64,000 nt of DNA, taken from Chromatiaceae bacterium (lineage in GTDB: Bacteria > Pseudomonadota > Gammaproteobacteria > Chromatiales > Chromatiaceae). The stretch is taken from the NCBI GenBank assembly GCA_024235175.1, contig JACKMX010000002.1:744001-808000 (forward strand). The letters run 5' to 3'. Below, one piece after another: positions 41,327-49,784 of this stretch. The notes under the pieces were generated by a model. It saw only the letters and a list, made by a program, of their open reading frames with translations. It was not told the origin of the DNA and did no database searches. The stretch's first letter is position 1; each line of letters begins with the position of its first letter. Both the position numbers and the translations under genes were made by a program.

Positions 41327-41460
41327 CCCGCATCCATCACCAGGCGAACAGAAGATATGTCAATAATATATATAAAACAGCAAATTACGTTCATTTTACC
41401 CGTGCTGGTGAATTTACACTCTGTTCTATCCGGTTTTTGGAACGATTTGGATGCGGGTTA
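41324..41460. mobile_element. TA-flanked MITE, copy 2 (internally deleted, 137 bases)
   Basis: Matches the left ~127 bases of copy 1 and then jumps to the last ten (ATGCGGGTTA). The 110 bases holding the large internal palindrome are missing. TA flanks both ends. The left TA plus the first G makes the ureD stop codon. It lies between ureD and ureAB in the urease operon. Confidence 0.88.
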
Positions 41461-41499
41461 GAGCCAAAACGCCCTGCCGATTACGATTAGGAGAGATTC

Positions 41500-42138
41500 A
41501 TGGAACTCACCCCAAGAGAAAAAGACAAGCTGTTGCTGTTTACCGCAGCGCTGGTGGCGGAGCGACGCAAGAACAGGGGGCTGAAGCTCAACTACCCCGA
41601 AGCTGTAGCCTACATCAGCGCCGCCATCCTGGAAGGTGCACGCGAAGGTAAAACCGTGGCCGAACTGATGGACTTCGGCCGCACATTGCTGACCGGCGAT
41701 GATGTCATCGCGGGTGTGGAGAGTATGGTCCACGAGGTGCAGGTGGAGGCCACTTTCCCGGATGGCACCAAACTGGTTACGGTGCACGATCCCATTCTTG
41801 CGTCGGAAAATCCCCTCTCCGCAACCGTGATTCCCGGCGAAGTGATCACCACACCCGGTGACAGAGAACTCAATGCCGGCAGAGCATCGCTGACCCTTTC
41901 CGTCGCCAACACGGGTGACCGCCCGATTCAGGTCGGCTCACACTTCCACTTTGCAGAAACCAATCCGGCGCTGGTTTTCGAGCGCGACAGAGCGCGCGGC
42001 TTCCGCCTTAACATCCCCGCCGGCACCGCGGTGCGCTTCGAGCCGGGCCAGACCCGGGAGGTGACACTGGTCGCCTACGCAGGTGACAGAAAGGTGTTTG
42101 GCTTTAACGGCGCCGTAATGGGCGATCTGGGAGATTGA
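41500..42138 (+). CDS. ureAB: Urease gamma-beta fusion subunit
   Basis: A 212-residue fusion of the two small urease subunits. Residues 1-100 are gamma (MELTPREKDKLLLFTAALVAERR ... LTGDDVIAGVESMVHEVQVEATFPDGTKLVTVHDPI). From about 110 on is beta (VIPGEVITTPGDRELNAGR ... QVGSHFHFAETNPAL ... AGTAVRFEPGQTREV). Most proteobacteria encode them separately; fusions are known in Helicobacter and some others. GGAGAG precedes the ATG. It assembles with UreC. Confidence 0.95.
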   Translation: MELTPREKDKLLLFTAALVAERRKNRGLKLNYPEAVAYISAAILEGAREGKTVAELMDFGRTLLTGDDVIAGVESMVHEVQVEATFPDGTKLVTVHDPILASENPLSATVIPGEVITTPGDRELNAGRASLTLSVANTGDRPIQVGSHFHFAETNPALVFERDRARGFRLNIPAGTAVRFEPGQTREVTLVAYAGDRKVFGFNGAVMGDLGD

Positions 42139-42141
42139 CCG

Positions 42142-43845
42142 ATGACAAAAATAAGCAATCGCGCCTACGCAGAGATGTATGGCCCCACCGTTGGCGACCG
42201 TGTTCGCCTTGGTGATACCGAGCTGTTGATCGAGGTGGAGCAGGATCGCACCATCTACGGCGATGAGGTGAAGTTCGGCGGCGGCAAGGTGATCCGGGAT
42301 GGCATGGGCCAGAGCCAACGACCCAGCGCGGAGGTGGTTGATACCGTTATAACCAATGCACTGATCCTGGACCATTGGGGCATAGTTAAAGCGGACGTCG
42401 GCATCAAAAACGGCCGCATCAGCGCTATCGGAAAGGCGGGCAATCCTGATGTCCAGCCCGGCGTCGATATCATCATCGGACCTGGCACCGAGGCTATCGC
42501 CGGCGAAGGGAGCATCCTGACCGCCGGCGGAGTTGATGCTCATATCCATTTCATCTGCCCGCAACAGATCGAAGATGCACTGATGTCAGGCGTAACCACC
42601 ATGCTGGGCGGAGGCACCGGTCCCGCCACAGGCACCAACGCCACCACCTGCACGCCTGGCCCCTGGAATATACACCGCATGCTGGAAGCCTCGGAGGCGC
42701 TGCCGATGAATCTTGGATATCTGGGCAAAGGCAACGCCAGCCTGCCTGCGGCGCTGGAAGAGCAGATCGCTGCCGGCGCCATGGGGCTCAAGCTGCACGA
42801 GGACTGGGGCACCACTCCGGCCGCCATCGACAACTGCCTCACGGTGGCCGACAGATTCGATGTACAGGTGGCCATACATACCGACACCCTGAACGAATCG
42901 GGCTTTGTTGAGCACACCCTTGCCGCAATGAAAGGGCGGACCATTCACACCTATCACACCGAGGGGGCTGGCGGTGGCCACGCACCGGATATCATCAAGG
43001 CGTGCGGTCACTCCAACGTACTGCCCTCCTCCACCAACCCGACGCGCCCCTACACCATCAACACCATCGATGAACACCTTGATATGCTGATGGTGTGCCA
43101 TCACCTCGACCCGGGTATCGCCGAGGACGTGGCTTTCGCGGAATCACGCATTCGCCGGGAGACCATCGCCGCAGAGGATATTCTGCACGATCTGGGCGCA
43201 TTCTCCATGATTGCATCCGACTCCCAGGCCATGGGCCGTGTCGGTGAAGTAGTGACCCGAACCTGGCAGACCGCGCATAAAATGAAGGTGCAGCGTGGCG
43301 CTCTGCAGGGTGACCCGGCACACCACGACAATCTGCGCGCCAGACGCTACATCGCCAAATACACCATCAATCCGGCGATCACCCATGGCATTGCACATGA
43401 AATCGGCTCAATTGAGATCGGCAAACTGGCCGATCTGGTCCTGTGGAAACCCGCGTTCTTCGGCACAAAACCCAGCCTGATTATCAAGGGCGGAGTGATA
43501 GCCGCGGCACCAATGGGGGATCCCAACGCATCTATCCCCACACCTCAGCCGGTACACTACCGACCGATGTTCGGTGCGCTTGGACACGCCCGGCAGGCCA
43601 CCCGCATGACCTTTGTCTCACAGGCAGGATTCGAGGCTGGCATAGCGGCACGGCTTGGCTTGAAATCACTGATAGGTGTAGTAAAAAACTGCCGCAATCT
43701 GAGCAAGGCCGATATGCTGCTGAACAGCTACCAACCCCGGATCGATGTGGACTCTCAGACTTATCAGGTCAAAGCGGATGGAGAGTTGTTGCTATGCGAG
43801 CCGGCGCAGGATCTGCCCTTGGCGCAGAAGTATTTTCTGTTTTGA
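42142..43845 (+). CDS. ureC: Urease alpha subunit
   Basis: A 567-residue catalytic subunit hydrolysing urea to ammonia and carbamate at a di-nickel centre. Metal ligands are HIHF (first His pair), the carbamylated Lys in MGLKLHEDWG, and further His/Asp in AIHTDTLNE, HTYHTEGAGGGHAPD and DSQAMGRVGE. The flap is MVCHHLDPGIAEDVAFAESRIR. Length matches the family exactly. It begins four bases after ureAB. Confidence 0.98.
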   Translation: MTKISNRAYAEMYGPTVGDRVRLGDTELLIEVEQDRTIYGDEVKFGGGKVIRDGMGQSQRPSAEVVDTVITNALILDHWGIVKADVGIKNGRISAIGKAGNPDVQPGVDIIIGPGTEAIAGEGSILTAGGVDAHIHFICPQQIEDALMSGVTTMLGGGTGPATGTNATTCTPGPWNIHRMLEASEALPMNLGYLGKGNASLPAALEEQIAAGAMGLKLHEDWGTTPAAIDNCLTVADRFDVQVAIHTDTLNESGFVEHTLAAMKGRTIHTYHTEGAGGGHAPDIIKACGHSNVLPSSTNPTRPYTINTIDEHLDMLMVCHHLDPGIAEDVAFAESRIRRETIAAEDILHDLGAFSMIASDSQAMGRVGEVVTRTWQTAHKMKVQRGALQGDPAHHDNLRARRYIAKYTINPAITHGIAHEIGSIEIGKLADLVLWKPAFFGTKPSLIIKGGVIAAAPMGDPNASIPTPQPVHYRPMFGALGHARQATRMTFVSQAGFEAGIAARLGLKSLIGVVKNCRNLSKADMLLNSYQPRIDVDSQTYQVKADGELLLCEPAQDLPLAQKYFLF

Positions 43846-43867
43846 ATTCCCACTACCCTGCCCTCTC

Positions 43868-43935
43868 CCCCGTGGAGAGTGTCGTAAAAGGATTTATCCC
43901 TCTCCCTTCGAGGGAGAGGGGGCTTTTGCGACACC
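43868..43935. repeat. GTGTCGT-bounded compound hairpin
   Basis: The outer arms GTGTCGTAAAAG / CTTTTGCGACAC enclose the inner hairpin CCCTCTCCC-TTCGA-GGGAGAGGG (about 43898-43920). It lies in the 143-base ureC-ureE spacer. Related units make up most of 53454-53748. Confidence 0.75.
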
Positions 43936-43988
43936 CTCCATGAGAGAGGGAGCTGGATATAGAGAGCTGTAATCCAGGTAGCCCCGCC

Positions 43989-44468
43989 ATGATAAAACTG
44001 ACCCGCAAAACCGACACCACCGTTGAGCCGGATACCACCCTGACCCTGCCGCTGCACAGCCGCATCAAGAGCCGCCTGCGGGTCACACTGGACAATGGCG
44101 AAGACGCCGGGCTCTTTCTGGAACGGGGTACAACCCTGAAAGAAGGGGATCAGCTCTCCAGTGAGGAGGGTTACCGGGTGCAGATCAAAGCCGCCGTCGA
44201 AACACTCTCCATCATCCGCAGCGACGATCCACACCTGTTGGCCAGAGCCTGCTACCATCTGGGGAATCGTCACGTCTCCATCCAGATCGAGTCGAACAGC
44301 GTCAGCTTTCTGCACGATCACGTGCTGGACGGTATGCTGAGAGGTCTGGGACTGACAGTGGAGGCGACCGAAGCGCCGTTCGAACCCGAACCGGGTGCCT
44401 ATGGCGGCAGTGCTGAAAAGGGTAATCACGACCATTCACATGGGCATGGACATGATCACCACCACTGA
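43989..44468 (+). CDS. ureE: Urease nickel-binding accessory protein UreE
   Basis: A 159-residue nickel metallochaperone. The N-terminal domain (to about 70) includes RLRVTLDNGEDAGLFLERGTTL. The metal-binding domain has ARACYHLGNRHVSIQIE and HDHVLDGMLRGLGL. The C-terminal tail HDHSHGHGHDHHH is a strong nickel chelator. Its 3' end overlaps ureF. Confidence 0.95.
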   Translation: MIKLTRKTDTTVEPDTTLTLPLHSRIKSRLRVTLDNGEDAGLFLERGTTLKEGDQLSSEEGYRVQIKAAVETLSIIRSDDPHLLARACYHLGNRHVSIQIESNSVSFLHDHVLDGMLRGLGLTVEATEAPFEPEPGAYGGSAEKGNHDHSHGHGHDHHH

Positions 44469-45138
44469 GGATCAGCTTCCCCGGCTGCGGCTGCTGCAGC
44501 TGATCAGCCCGTCGCTGCCGATCGGCGCCTTTACCTATTCACAGGGCCTGGAGTGGGCGGTGGAGTCCGGTTGGATAAAAAGCGAATCAGAACTGCTGGA
44601 GTGGACCCTCGATCTGCTGCAGACCAGTCTGACCCATCTGGAGGTCCCCTGTCTGGCCAGGCTGTATCATGCATGTGCTGAGAGTGACGATGAGGCGCTA
44701 AGGTATTGGAGCGATTATCTGATAGCCTCCCGGGAGACCAGGGAGCTGCGCGAAGAGGAGCACAACCGTGGCAGGGCTTTGGCGCGCCTGCTGCCGGAGA
44801 TCGGAATTCCCGTTTCAACCCAGATCATGCCCCTGCTCAAGCACTGCCAACTGGCCGGCTTCGCTTATGCTGCGTATCATTGGAGAATTCCGCTGCGCAG
44901 CGCCGCGGAAGGTTACCTCTGGGGATGGCTGGAGAATATTGTCCTTGCCGGTGTCAAAATTGTTCCGCTGGGACAGAGCTCGGGCCAGAGGATTATCGCG
45001 GCACTTACTCCGCCGATCCCGGCTATGGTGAAGAGGGGGCTGGAACTCTCCGATGAATGCATCGGTACAAGCTGCCCCGCCCAAGCACTCGCCAGCAGCC
45101 AGCACGAAACCCAGTACACGCGTATCTACAGATCCTGA
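44452..45138 (+). CDS. ureF: Urease accessory protein UreF
   Basis: About 228 residues from the ATG at 44452, chosen by alignment of LRLLQLISPSLPIGAFTYSQGLEWAVESGWI with known UreF N-termini; ATGs at 44440 and 44395 are in frame. It acts with UreD and UreG in urease maturation, gating GTP-dependent nickel delivery. The start lies inside the ureE 3' end, so translation is coupled. Confidence 0.92.
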   Translation: MITTTEDQLPRLRLLQLISPSLPIGAFTYSQGLEWAVESGWIKSESELLEWTLDLLQTSLTHLEVPCLARLYHACAESDDEALRYWSDYLIASRETRELREEEHNRGRALARLLPEIGIPVSTQIMPLLKHCQLAGFAYAAYHWRIPLRSAAEGYLWGWLENIVLAGVKIVPLGQSSGQRIIAALTPPIPAMVKRGLELSDECIGTSCPAQALASSQHETQYTRIYRS

Positions 45139-45371
45139 CAGCGAGAATATATGATCCTAGAATGCTCGATTGGCCACTCCAATTTTCCAGTAAGAGGCTG
45201 ATATGAAAAGGGTAGTAATCAACTCAGGTCCTCACTCGTATGGTGAATCACGCTCCGAGGTGCAGTGTACGCTTTCCGCTGCGCATGGCTGCGTTGTAAC
45301 TCGTCGGAATAGAATAACTATTCCTCGTCGTTACGCCTTGCCCTGCACCACGTCCAACTGAGGATTCCAGG
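45139..45371. repeat. ureF-ureG spacer with palindromic repeat
   Basis: The 233-base spacer is dominated by a palindromic repeat at about 45257-45353: GGTGCAG ... CTGCACC outer arms, with GGAATAG/CTATTCC at the centre. A 52-codon frame (45203-45361) crosses the repeat and is not convincing as a gene. The repeat may influence the ureF/ureG expression ratio. Confidence 0.6.
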
Positions 45372-45980
45372 ATGAACAAACCACTTCGAGTCGGTGTCGG
45401 CGGCCCGGTGGGATCCGGCAAGACGGCATTGCTGGATGTCCTGTGCAAGGCGCTGCGCGACCAATATGAAATTGCCGTGGTCACCAACGATATCTACACC
45501 CAGGAGGACGCCCGATTCCTGATCCACAGCCAGGCGCTGGAAGAGAGCCGCATCATCGGCGTGGAGACCGGCGGCTGTCCCCACACCGCGATTCGTGAGG
45601 ATGCCTCGATGAATCTTGCGGCGGTGGAGGATCTTTGCAGCCGCTTTCCCAACCTGGATCTGGTGTTCATCGAAAGCGGCGGTGACAACCTCAGTGCCAC
45701 CTTCAGCCCGGAACTGGCCGATCTCACCATTTATGTGCTGGACGTCGCCGAGGGTGAGAAGATGCCGCGCAAAGGGGGCCCCGGCATCACCCGTTCAGAC
45801 CTGCTGGTTATCAACAAGATCGATCTCGCTCCTTATGTCGGCGCATCGCTGGAAGTGATGGAGCAGGATACCCTGCGCATGCGCAAGAAGCGCCCTTTCG
45901 TGTTTTCGAATATGAAAACCGGCGAGGGCCTGGAGCAGATCGTCGAGTTTATCGAATACGAAGGCATGCTAAGCGACTGA
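45372..45980 (+). CDS. ureG: Urease accessory GTPase UreG
   Basis: A 202-residue SIMIBI-class GTPase delivering nickel to urease. P-loop GPVGSGKTAL is at the N-terminus, the switch/metal motif is GVETGGCPHTAIREDASMN (the Cys-Pro-His nickel site), and the G4 motif is VINKIDLAPYVG. It is the last gene of the urease set. Confidence 0.97.
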   Translation: MNKPLRVGVGGPVGSGKTALLDVLCKALRDQYEIAVVTNDIYTQEDARFLIHSQALEESRIIGVETGGCPHTAIREDASMNLAAVEDLCSRFPNLDLVFIESGGDNLSATFSPELADLTIYVLDVAEGEKMPRKGGPGITRSDLLVINKIDLAPYVGASLEVMEQDTLRMRKKRPFVFSNMKTGEGLEQIVEFIEYEGMLSD

Positions 45981-46233
45981 TCTGCCCGAATATTCATGGA
46001 TCTCGCGCAGATTGGCGCCAAGGCTTGGAGACGAAATCCGATCACACCCGAACTCACTGTTCACTGACTCAAAGTGTTATAATGTATCTTTAATTTGAGG
46101 CAATCATCGACTGAGCAACTGTCGGCGGGTGCGCATTGATCATTAAACTGAAGTTAAAATCCAAGTACCGGCAGCAGAAGATAACCAGTCTCCCGGTACA
46201 GGACACCAGCGCACTGACCACACGCAATTCGAT
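45981..46233. promoter_or_regulatory. zur upstream region
   Basis: A 253-base stretch between ureG and zur. GTGTTATAATGTATC at 46074-46088 contains a perfect TATAAT -10 (46078-46083). It also resembles one half of a Zur box, so zur may be autoregulated. No terminator for ureG is evident. Confidence 0.45.
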
Positions 46234-46701
46234 ATGGCGTTGAACAAGAGAAATCTCACCAAAGTTCTGAAACTGGCAGACACATTGTGCAATGAGCGCA
46301 AGGTGAAACTGACTGCGCAAAGGCGCAAGGTGCTGGAACTGGTGTGTGCGGCCGATGGGCCGATCGGCGCGTATGAAATTCTGGATAAATTGAGGCAGAG
46401 TATTGGCAATCCAGCCCCGCCGACGGTATACCGGGCACTGGACTTCCTGCTCGATCAGGGACTGGTACACAAGCTCGAGAGTCTGCACGCCTACATTGGC
46501 TGTTCGCACCCGGACCACCCCCACGCAAGCCAGTTCCTGATCTGTTCAGAATGCGGCGATGTCAGCGAGATAGAGAACAGTGAAATAGTGAATAGCCTGA
46601 GGCAGGCGCAGGAGAATAGCGGTTTCAAGGCAAAGCGACCCGTGGTGGAGCTGCTTGGCAGCTGCGCCCAATGTCAGTCGGAAAACGCGCAGGAAGAGTA
46701 G
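46234..46701 (+). CDS. zur: Fur-family zinc uptake regulator
   Basis: A 155-residue Fur-fold repressor. A winged-helix N-terminus has KLTAQRRKVLELVCAADGPIGAYEILDKL and PPTVYRALDFLLDQGLVHKLES. The C-terminal dimerisation/metal region has HPDHPHASQFLICSECGDVSEIE and a second CxxC (CAQC) forming the structural zinc site. The znuABC operon next door makes Zur the best assignment over Fur. The start has only a weak ribosome-binding site. Confidence 0.9.
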   Translation: MALNKRNLTKVLKLADTLCNERKVKLTAQRRKVLELVCAADGPIGAYEILDKLRQSIGNPAPPTVYRALDFLLDQGLVHKLESLHAYIGCSHPDHPHASQFLICSECGDVSEIENSEIVNSLRQAQENSGFKAKRPVVELLGSCAQCQSENAQEE

Positions 46702-46753
46702 CTTTCTTGGCCTCGGTCGGTTCCGGCAATTGCGGAAGGAACTGACTGCACCT

Positions 46754-47001
46754 TAACCCGCATCCATCACCAGGCGAACCGAAGATATGTCCAATAATAT
46801 ATATAAAACAGCAAATTACGTTCATTTTACTCGTGCTGGTGAATTTACACTCTGTTCTATCCGGTTTTTGGAACGATTTGGCTGCGCATCTTGAGCGATC
46901 TTCCTTAAACCATAGCTACGGCTATGGTTTGGCGGACGATCGCTCAACCTGCTTTGCCAAATCGCCCCAAAATTCCGGATCCTGGTGACGGATGCGGGTT
47001 A
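46754..47001. mobile_element. TA-flanked MITE, copy 3 (248 bases)
   Basis: Ends TAACCCGCATCCATCACCAGG and CCTGGTGACGGATGCGGGTTA are near-perfect inverted repeats with TA at both edges. It is almost identical to copy 1 apart from an extra C near 46791 and a perfect inner stem (GAGCGATC/GATCGCTC). Its right edge supplies the TAA stop of znuB on the minus strand. Confidence 0.9.
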
Positions 47002-47784
47002 ACCCTGCGTGGATTGCATTTGGGAAAAACTGAAAAGCAGGGCGGCTGAAACAACCACCGAAGGTCCTGCCGGAGTATCCCAGTACCAGGAAGCGGCCAG
47101 CCCCATGCTGACAGCCAATATCCCATTCAATGCGGCAACCAACGCCATCTGCTCCGGTGTGCGGCTGAAACGGCGGGCGGCAGCGGCTGGAATTATCATC
47201 ATCGAGGTTATCAGCAGTACGCCGACGATCTTCATCGAAATGGCGATGACCAGCGCAATCAGCAGCATGAAAGCCAGGCGGACGAAGGCAACAGGAACAC
47301 CCTCCACCTGCGCCAGCTCCTCGTGTACCGTCGACGCGAGCAACGGCCGCCAGATTGCGGCCAGTGCCGCCAGCACCGGCACTCCGCCGCCCCAGACCCA
47401 CCAGAGATCACCGGCACTGACCGCTAGTATGTCACCGAAGAGATAACCGACAAGATCCACCCTCACCGAATCCTGGAACGCCATTACCACCAACCCCAGC
47501 GAGAGTGTACTGTGGGCAAGAATGCCCAGGAGCGTATCGCTGGCGAGCTGGCGCCGACTCTGCAGCAGTATCAGCACGAGTGCGATCAACACCGCCAAAG
47601 CAAGAATCGCAAGATTTAAATTAACATCGAGCAGAAAACCCAACGCAACCCCCAGAAGCGCAGAGTGAGCCAGTGTATCTCCGAAATAAGCCATGCGCCG
47701 CCAAACCACAAACACGCCCAGCGGAGCGGCAACCAATGCCACTCCGATTCCTGCTGCAGCGGCTCGGAGCATAAAATCATCCAT
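46999..47784 (-). CDS. znuB: Zinc ABC transporter permease
   Basis: A 261-residue inner-membrane permease from the ATG at 47784, a length and N-terminus matching E. coli ZnuB (LVAAPLGVFVVWRRMAYFGDTLAHSALLGVALG). In-frame ATGs upstream lie in znuC. About eight helices are visible, including MKIVGVLLITSMMIIPAAAARRFS. It moves zinc handed over by ZnuA. The stop codon is created by the boundary of a MITE, so the last residues (QMQSTQG) may be non-native. It overlaps znuC. Confidence 0.93.
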   Translation of the reverse strand: MDDFMLRAAAAGIGVALVAAPLGVFVVWRRMAYFGDTLAHSALLGVALGFLLDVNLNLAILALAVLIALVLILLQSRRQLASDTLLGILAHSTLSLGLVVMAFQDSVRVDLVGYLFGDILAVSAGDLWWVWGGGVPVLAALAAIWRPLLASTVHEELAQVEGVPVAFVRLAFMLLIALVIAISMKIVGVLLITSMMIIPAAAARRFSRTPEQMALVAALNGILAVSMGLAASWYWDTPAGPSVVVSAALLFSFSQMQSTQG

Positions 47785-48598
47785 CAGGTTCAGATCCATC
47801 TTCTTCGACAATATTGCCGTGGATATCATGCGCATGGTCATGATGGTGTTGATAGAGCGCCAGGCCGTCGCTGACCGGGGTGCCAAACAGCTCAAGATAC
47901 GCGGGATGCCTACTGACGCTCTCCGGATGCCCGGCACAGCAGACATGACGATTGATGCAGAGCACCCGATCCGTGGTGGCCATGACCAGATGCAGATCGT
48001 GAGACACCATCAACACCCCGCAACGGTATCGATCACGAATATGGCCGATAAGACGATAGAGTTCCGCCTGTCCGGTAACATCGACCCCCTGTACCGGTTC
48101 ATCCAGAACCAGAAGATCAGGCTCCCGTGACAACGCGCGCGCCAGCAGCACCCGCTGCTGCTCGCCTCCCGACAACCTCTGCATTGGGTTGTCCATCAGA
48201 TGAACTATTCCCAGTTCCCCGGCGACTGCTTCGACAATCCCGCCGCTGGCGGGATGAGCGAGCCGCAAAAACCGATCTACCGTCAGCGGCAGGTTGTCCG
48301 GGAGAGAGAGGCGTTGCGGCATGTAGCCAATGGTAAGCCCGCTTTTGCGGCGCACCAGTCCCGCATCCGGCTTCAGAAGTCCGAGAATCACCCGCACCAG
48401 GGTAGTCTTTCCTGCCCCGTTGGGACCTATAAGCGTGACGATCTCTCCAGCATGCAGCTGCAGCTCGACCCCTTCAAGAACCTGACGAGCGTTGAATCGC
48501 ACCTGGATACCGGCTGCAGTCAACAGAAGTCCGGCATCTTTTGCCTGTGCTTCCCCTCCCCAAGTAAGCATTGAATTTGGCTGAGGCATATCCACCAT
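47777..48598 (-). CDS. znuC: Zinc ABC transporter ATPase
   Basis: About 273 residues from the ATG at 48598, four bases past the znuA stop. Motifs are Walker A GPNGAGKTT, signature LSGGEQQRVLLARAL, Walker B LLVLDEPVQGVD and switch MVSHDLHLV. A His-rich C-terminus (QHHHDHAHDIHGN) is typical of ZnuC. It powers ZnuB. Confidence 0.93.
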   Translation of the reverse strand: MVDMPQPNSMLTWGGEAQAKDAGLLLTAAGIQVRFNARQVLEGVELQLHAGEIVTLIGPNGAGKTTLVRVILGLLKPDAGLVRRKSGLTIGYMPQRLSLPDNLPLTVDRFLRLAHPASGGIVEAVAGELGIVHLMDNPMQRLSGGEQQRVLLARALSREPDLLVLDEPVQGVDVTGQAELYRLIGHIRDRYRCGVLMVSHDLHLVMATTDRVLCINRHVCCAGHPESVSRHPAYLELFGTPVSDGLALYQHHHDHAHDIHGNIVEEDGSEPDG

Positions 48599-48602
48599 CA
48601 GA

Positions 48603-49568
48603 TCAACCCAGACACTCAACCAAAGCGTCGGCAAGATTTCTCATCATCAAAAAATAAGCATCCGGACCCGGCGGCAGATCAGCACCCAACGGATCCAGGC
48701 GTCCGCCATGTGCCTGTGTACCTTCCAATAGCGTGCTTACCACTCCCGGTTCGAATTGGGGTTCACTGAAGACACAACGGGCATTGAGTTGTTTGATTCT
48801 GTCACGCAGCAGCTGTATGCGGCGCATGCCGGGCATACGCTCGCTGCTGACGCTCAGGGAACCAACCGCATTGAGTCCATAGTGCCGTTCGAAGTAGGCA
48901 TAGGCATCGTGAAAAACAATATAAGGCAGATCATTTACAGCAAGGAGACGCTTACCGATCTCCAGGTCCAGTGTTTGAATACGTGCGAGAAGAGCTTCCC
49001 CATTGCGCGAATATTTGTCCGCATTTTCCGCATCGACGCGGCTGAGATCCTGAACCGCAAACTGCACGATACGACCGGCGTTTACGGGGGAGAGCCAGAT
49101 ATGTGGATCCATATTCCGCGCATTATTTTGGTTGTCCCCCTGCTGGTGAGGAAACCGGCCGTGGTCGCCGTGCCTGTCGCTATGGGCATGCGCATCCCAG
49201 AGGCCGCTTTCGCGCGTCCACAAACTAACCATTCCGGGCAGCAGCAGCAGCTCCACAGATTTGGATTCCTCCACCGTGGCGCTCACTATCTTGGCCATCG
49301 GAGTTTCCAGCGCCTGGCCAATCCAGTAGACCCTGTCCGCGCGGCTCAGTTTGCGCACAGCAGAGGGAGACAGGCTAATTTCGTGCGGTGTCTGCGTATT
49401 TCCGATCAACAGTTCGGGAGTGCCAACACCTGCCATCACTCCGGCTATCAGTGAGTGCACGGGTTTGATGCTGACCACCACTTCAGGTGCCCCTATCGAC
49501 AGCCACGGCCAACAGAGCAGGCAGGCAAACACACCTCGAAGTTTCGCTGAAAGCTTCCTCAATTGCAT
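48603..49568 (-). CDS. znuA: Zinc ABC transporter periplasmic binding protein
   Basis: A 321-residue cluster A-I metal-binding protein with a signal peptide (residues about 10-27). It has zinc ligands in HEISLSPSAVRKL, DPHIWLSPVNA and VFHDAYAYFERHYGLNAVG. A His/Asp-rich loop (HAHSDRHGDHGRFPHQQGDN) feeds zinc to the site. It is the first gene of znuACB and is preceded by a Zur-type operator. Confidence 0.94.
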   Translation of the reverse strand: MQLRKLSAKLRGVFACLLCWPWLSIGAPEVVVSIKPVHSLIAGVMAGVGTPELLIGNTQTPHEISLSPSAVRKLSRADRVYWIGQALETPMAKIVSATVEESKSVELLLLPGMVSLWTRESGLWDAHAHSDRHGDHGRFPHQQGDNQNNARNMDPHIWLSPVNAGRIVQFAVQDLSRVDAENADKYSRNGEALLARIQTLDLEIGKRLLAVNDLPYIVFHDAYAYFERHYGLNAVGSLSVSSERMPGMRRIQLLRDRIKQLNARCVFSEPQFEPGVVSTLLEGTQAHGGRLDPLGADLPPGPDAYFLMMRNLADALVECLG

Positions 49569-49599
49569 AGAAACACCAACAGGCAGAAAAACTGTTTAT

Positions 49600-49620
49600 G
49601 TTATGTTATATCATTAACCA
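49600..49620 (-). promoter_or_regulatory. Candidate Zur operator
   Basis: GTTATATCATTAAC (49605-49618) is a near-palindrome matching the GTTATA-N-TATAAC core of gammaproteobacterial Zur boxes, about 40 bases before the znuA start. It also overlaps the upstream side of dusA. Confidence 0.6.
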
Positions 49621-49784
49621 AACGCACTCAATGCCAGAGCCATTCATGGCCACTGAATAGCGGCTGTAGAGGAATACCCATCATCCATTCCCGGCTGACC
49701 GGCCTGCATCCCTGCAATCTGTCTGTCAATCATTTTGAGAAAAACAGGCGTGTTAAAATAATCTTTTTGGTGGACCTGCTTCAG

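Noticed and set aside
45203..45361. 52-codon frame between ureF and ureG with an ATG after a purine-rich stretch
   Set aside because: Most of it runs through a palindromic repeat (GGTGCAG...CTGCACC), and the translated product shows no domain or composition typical of a protein.
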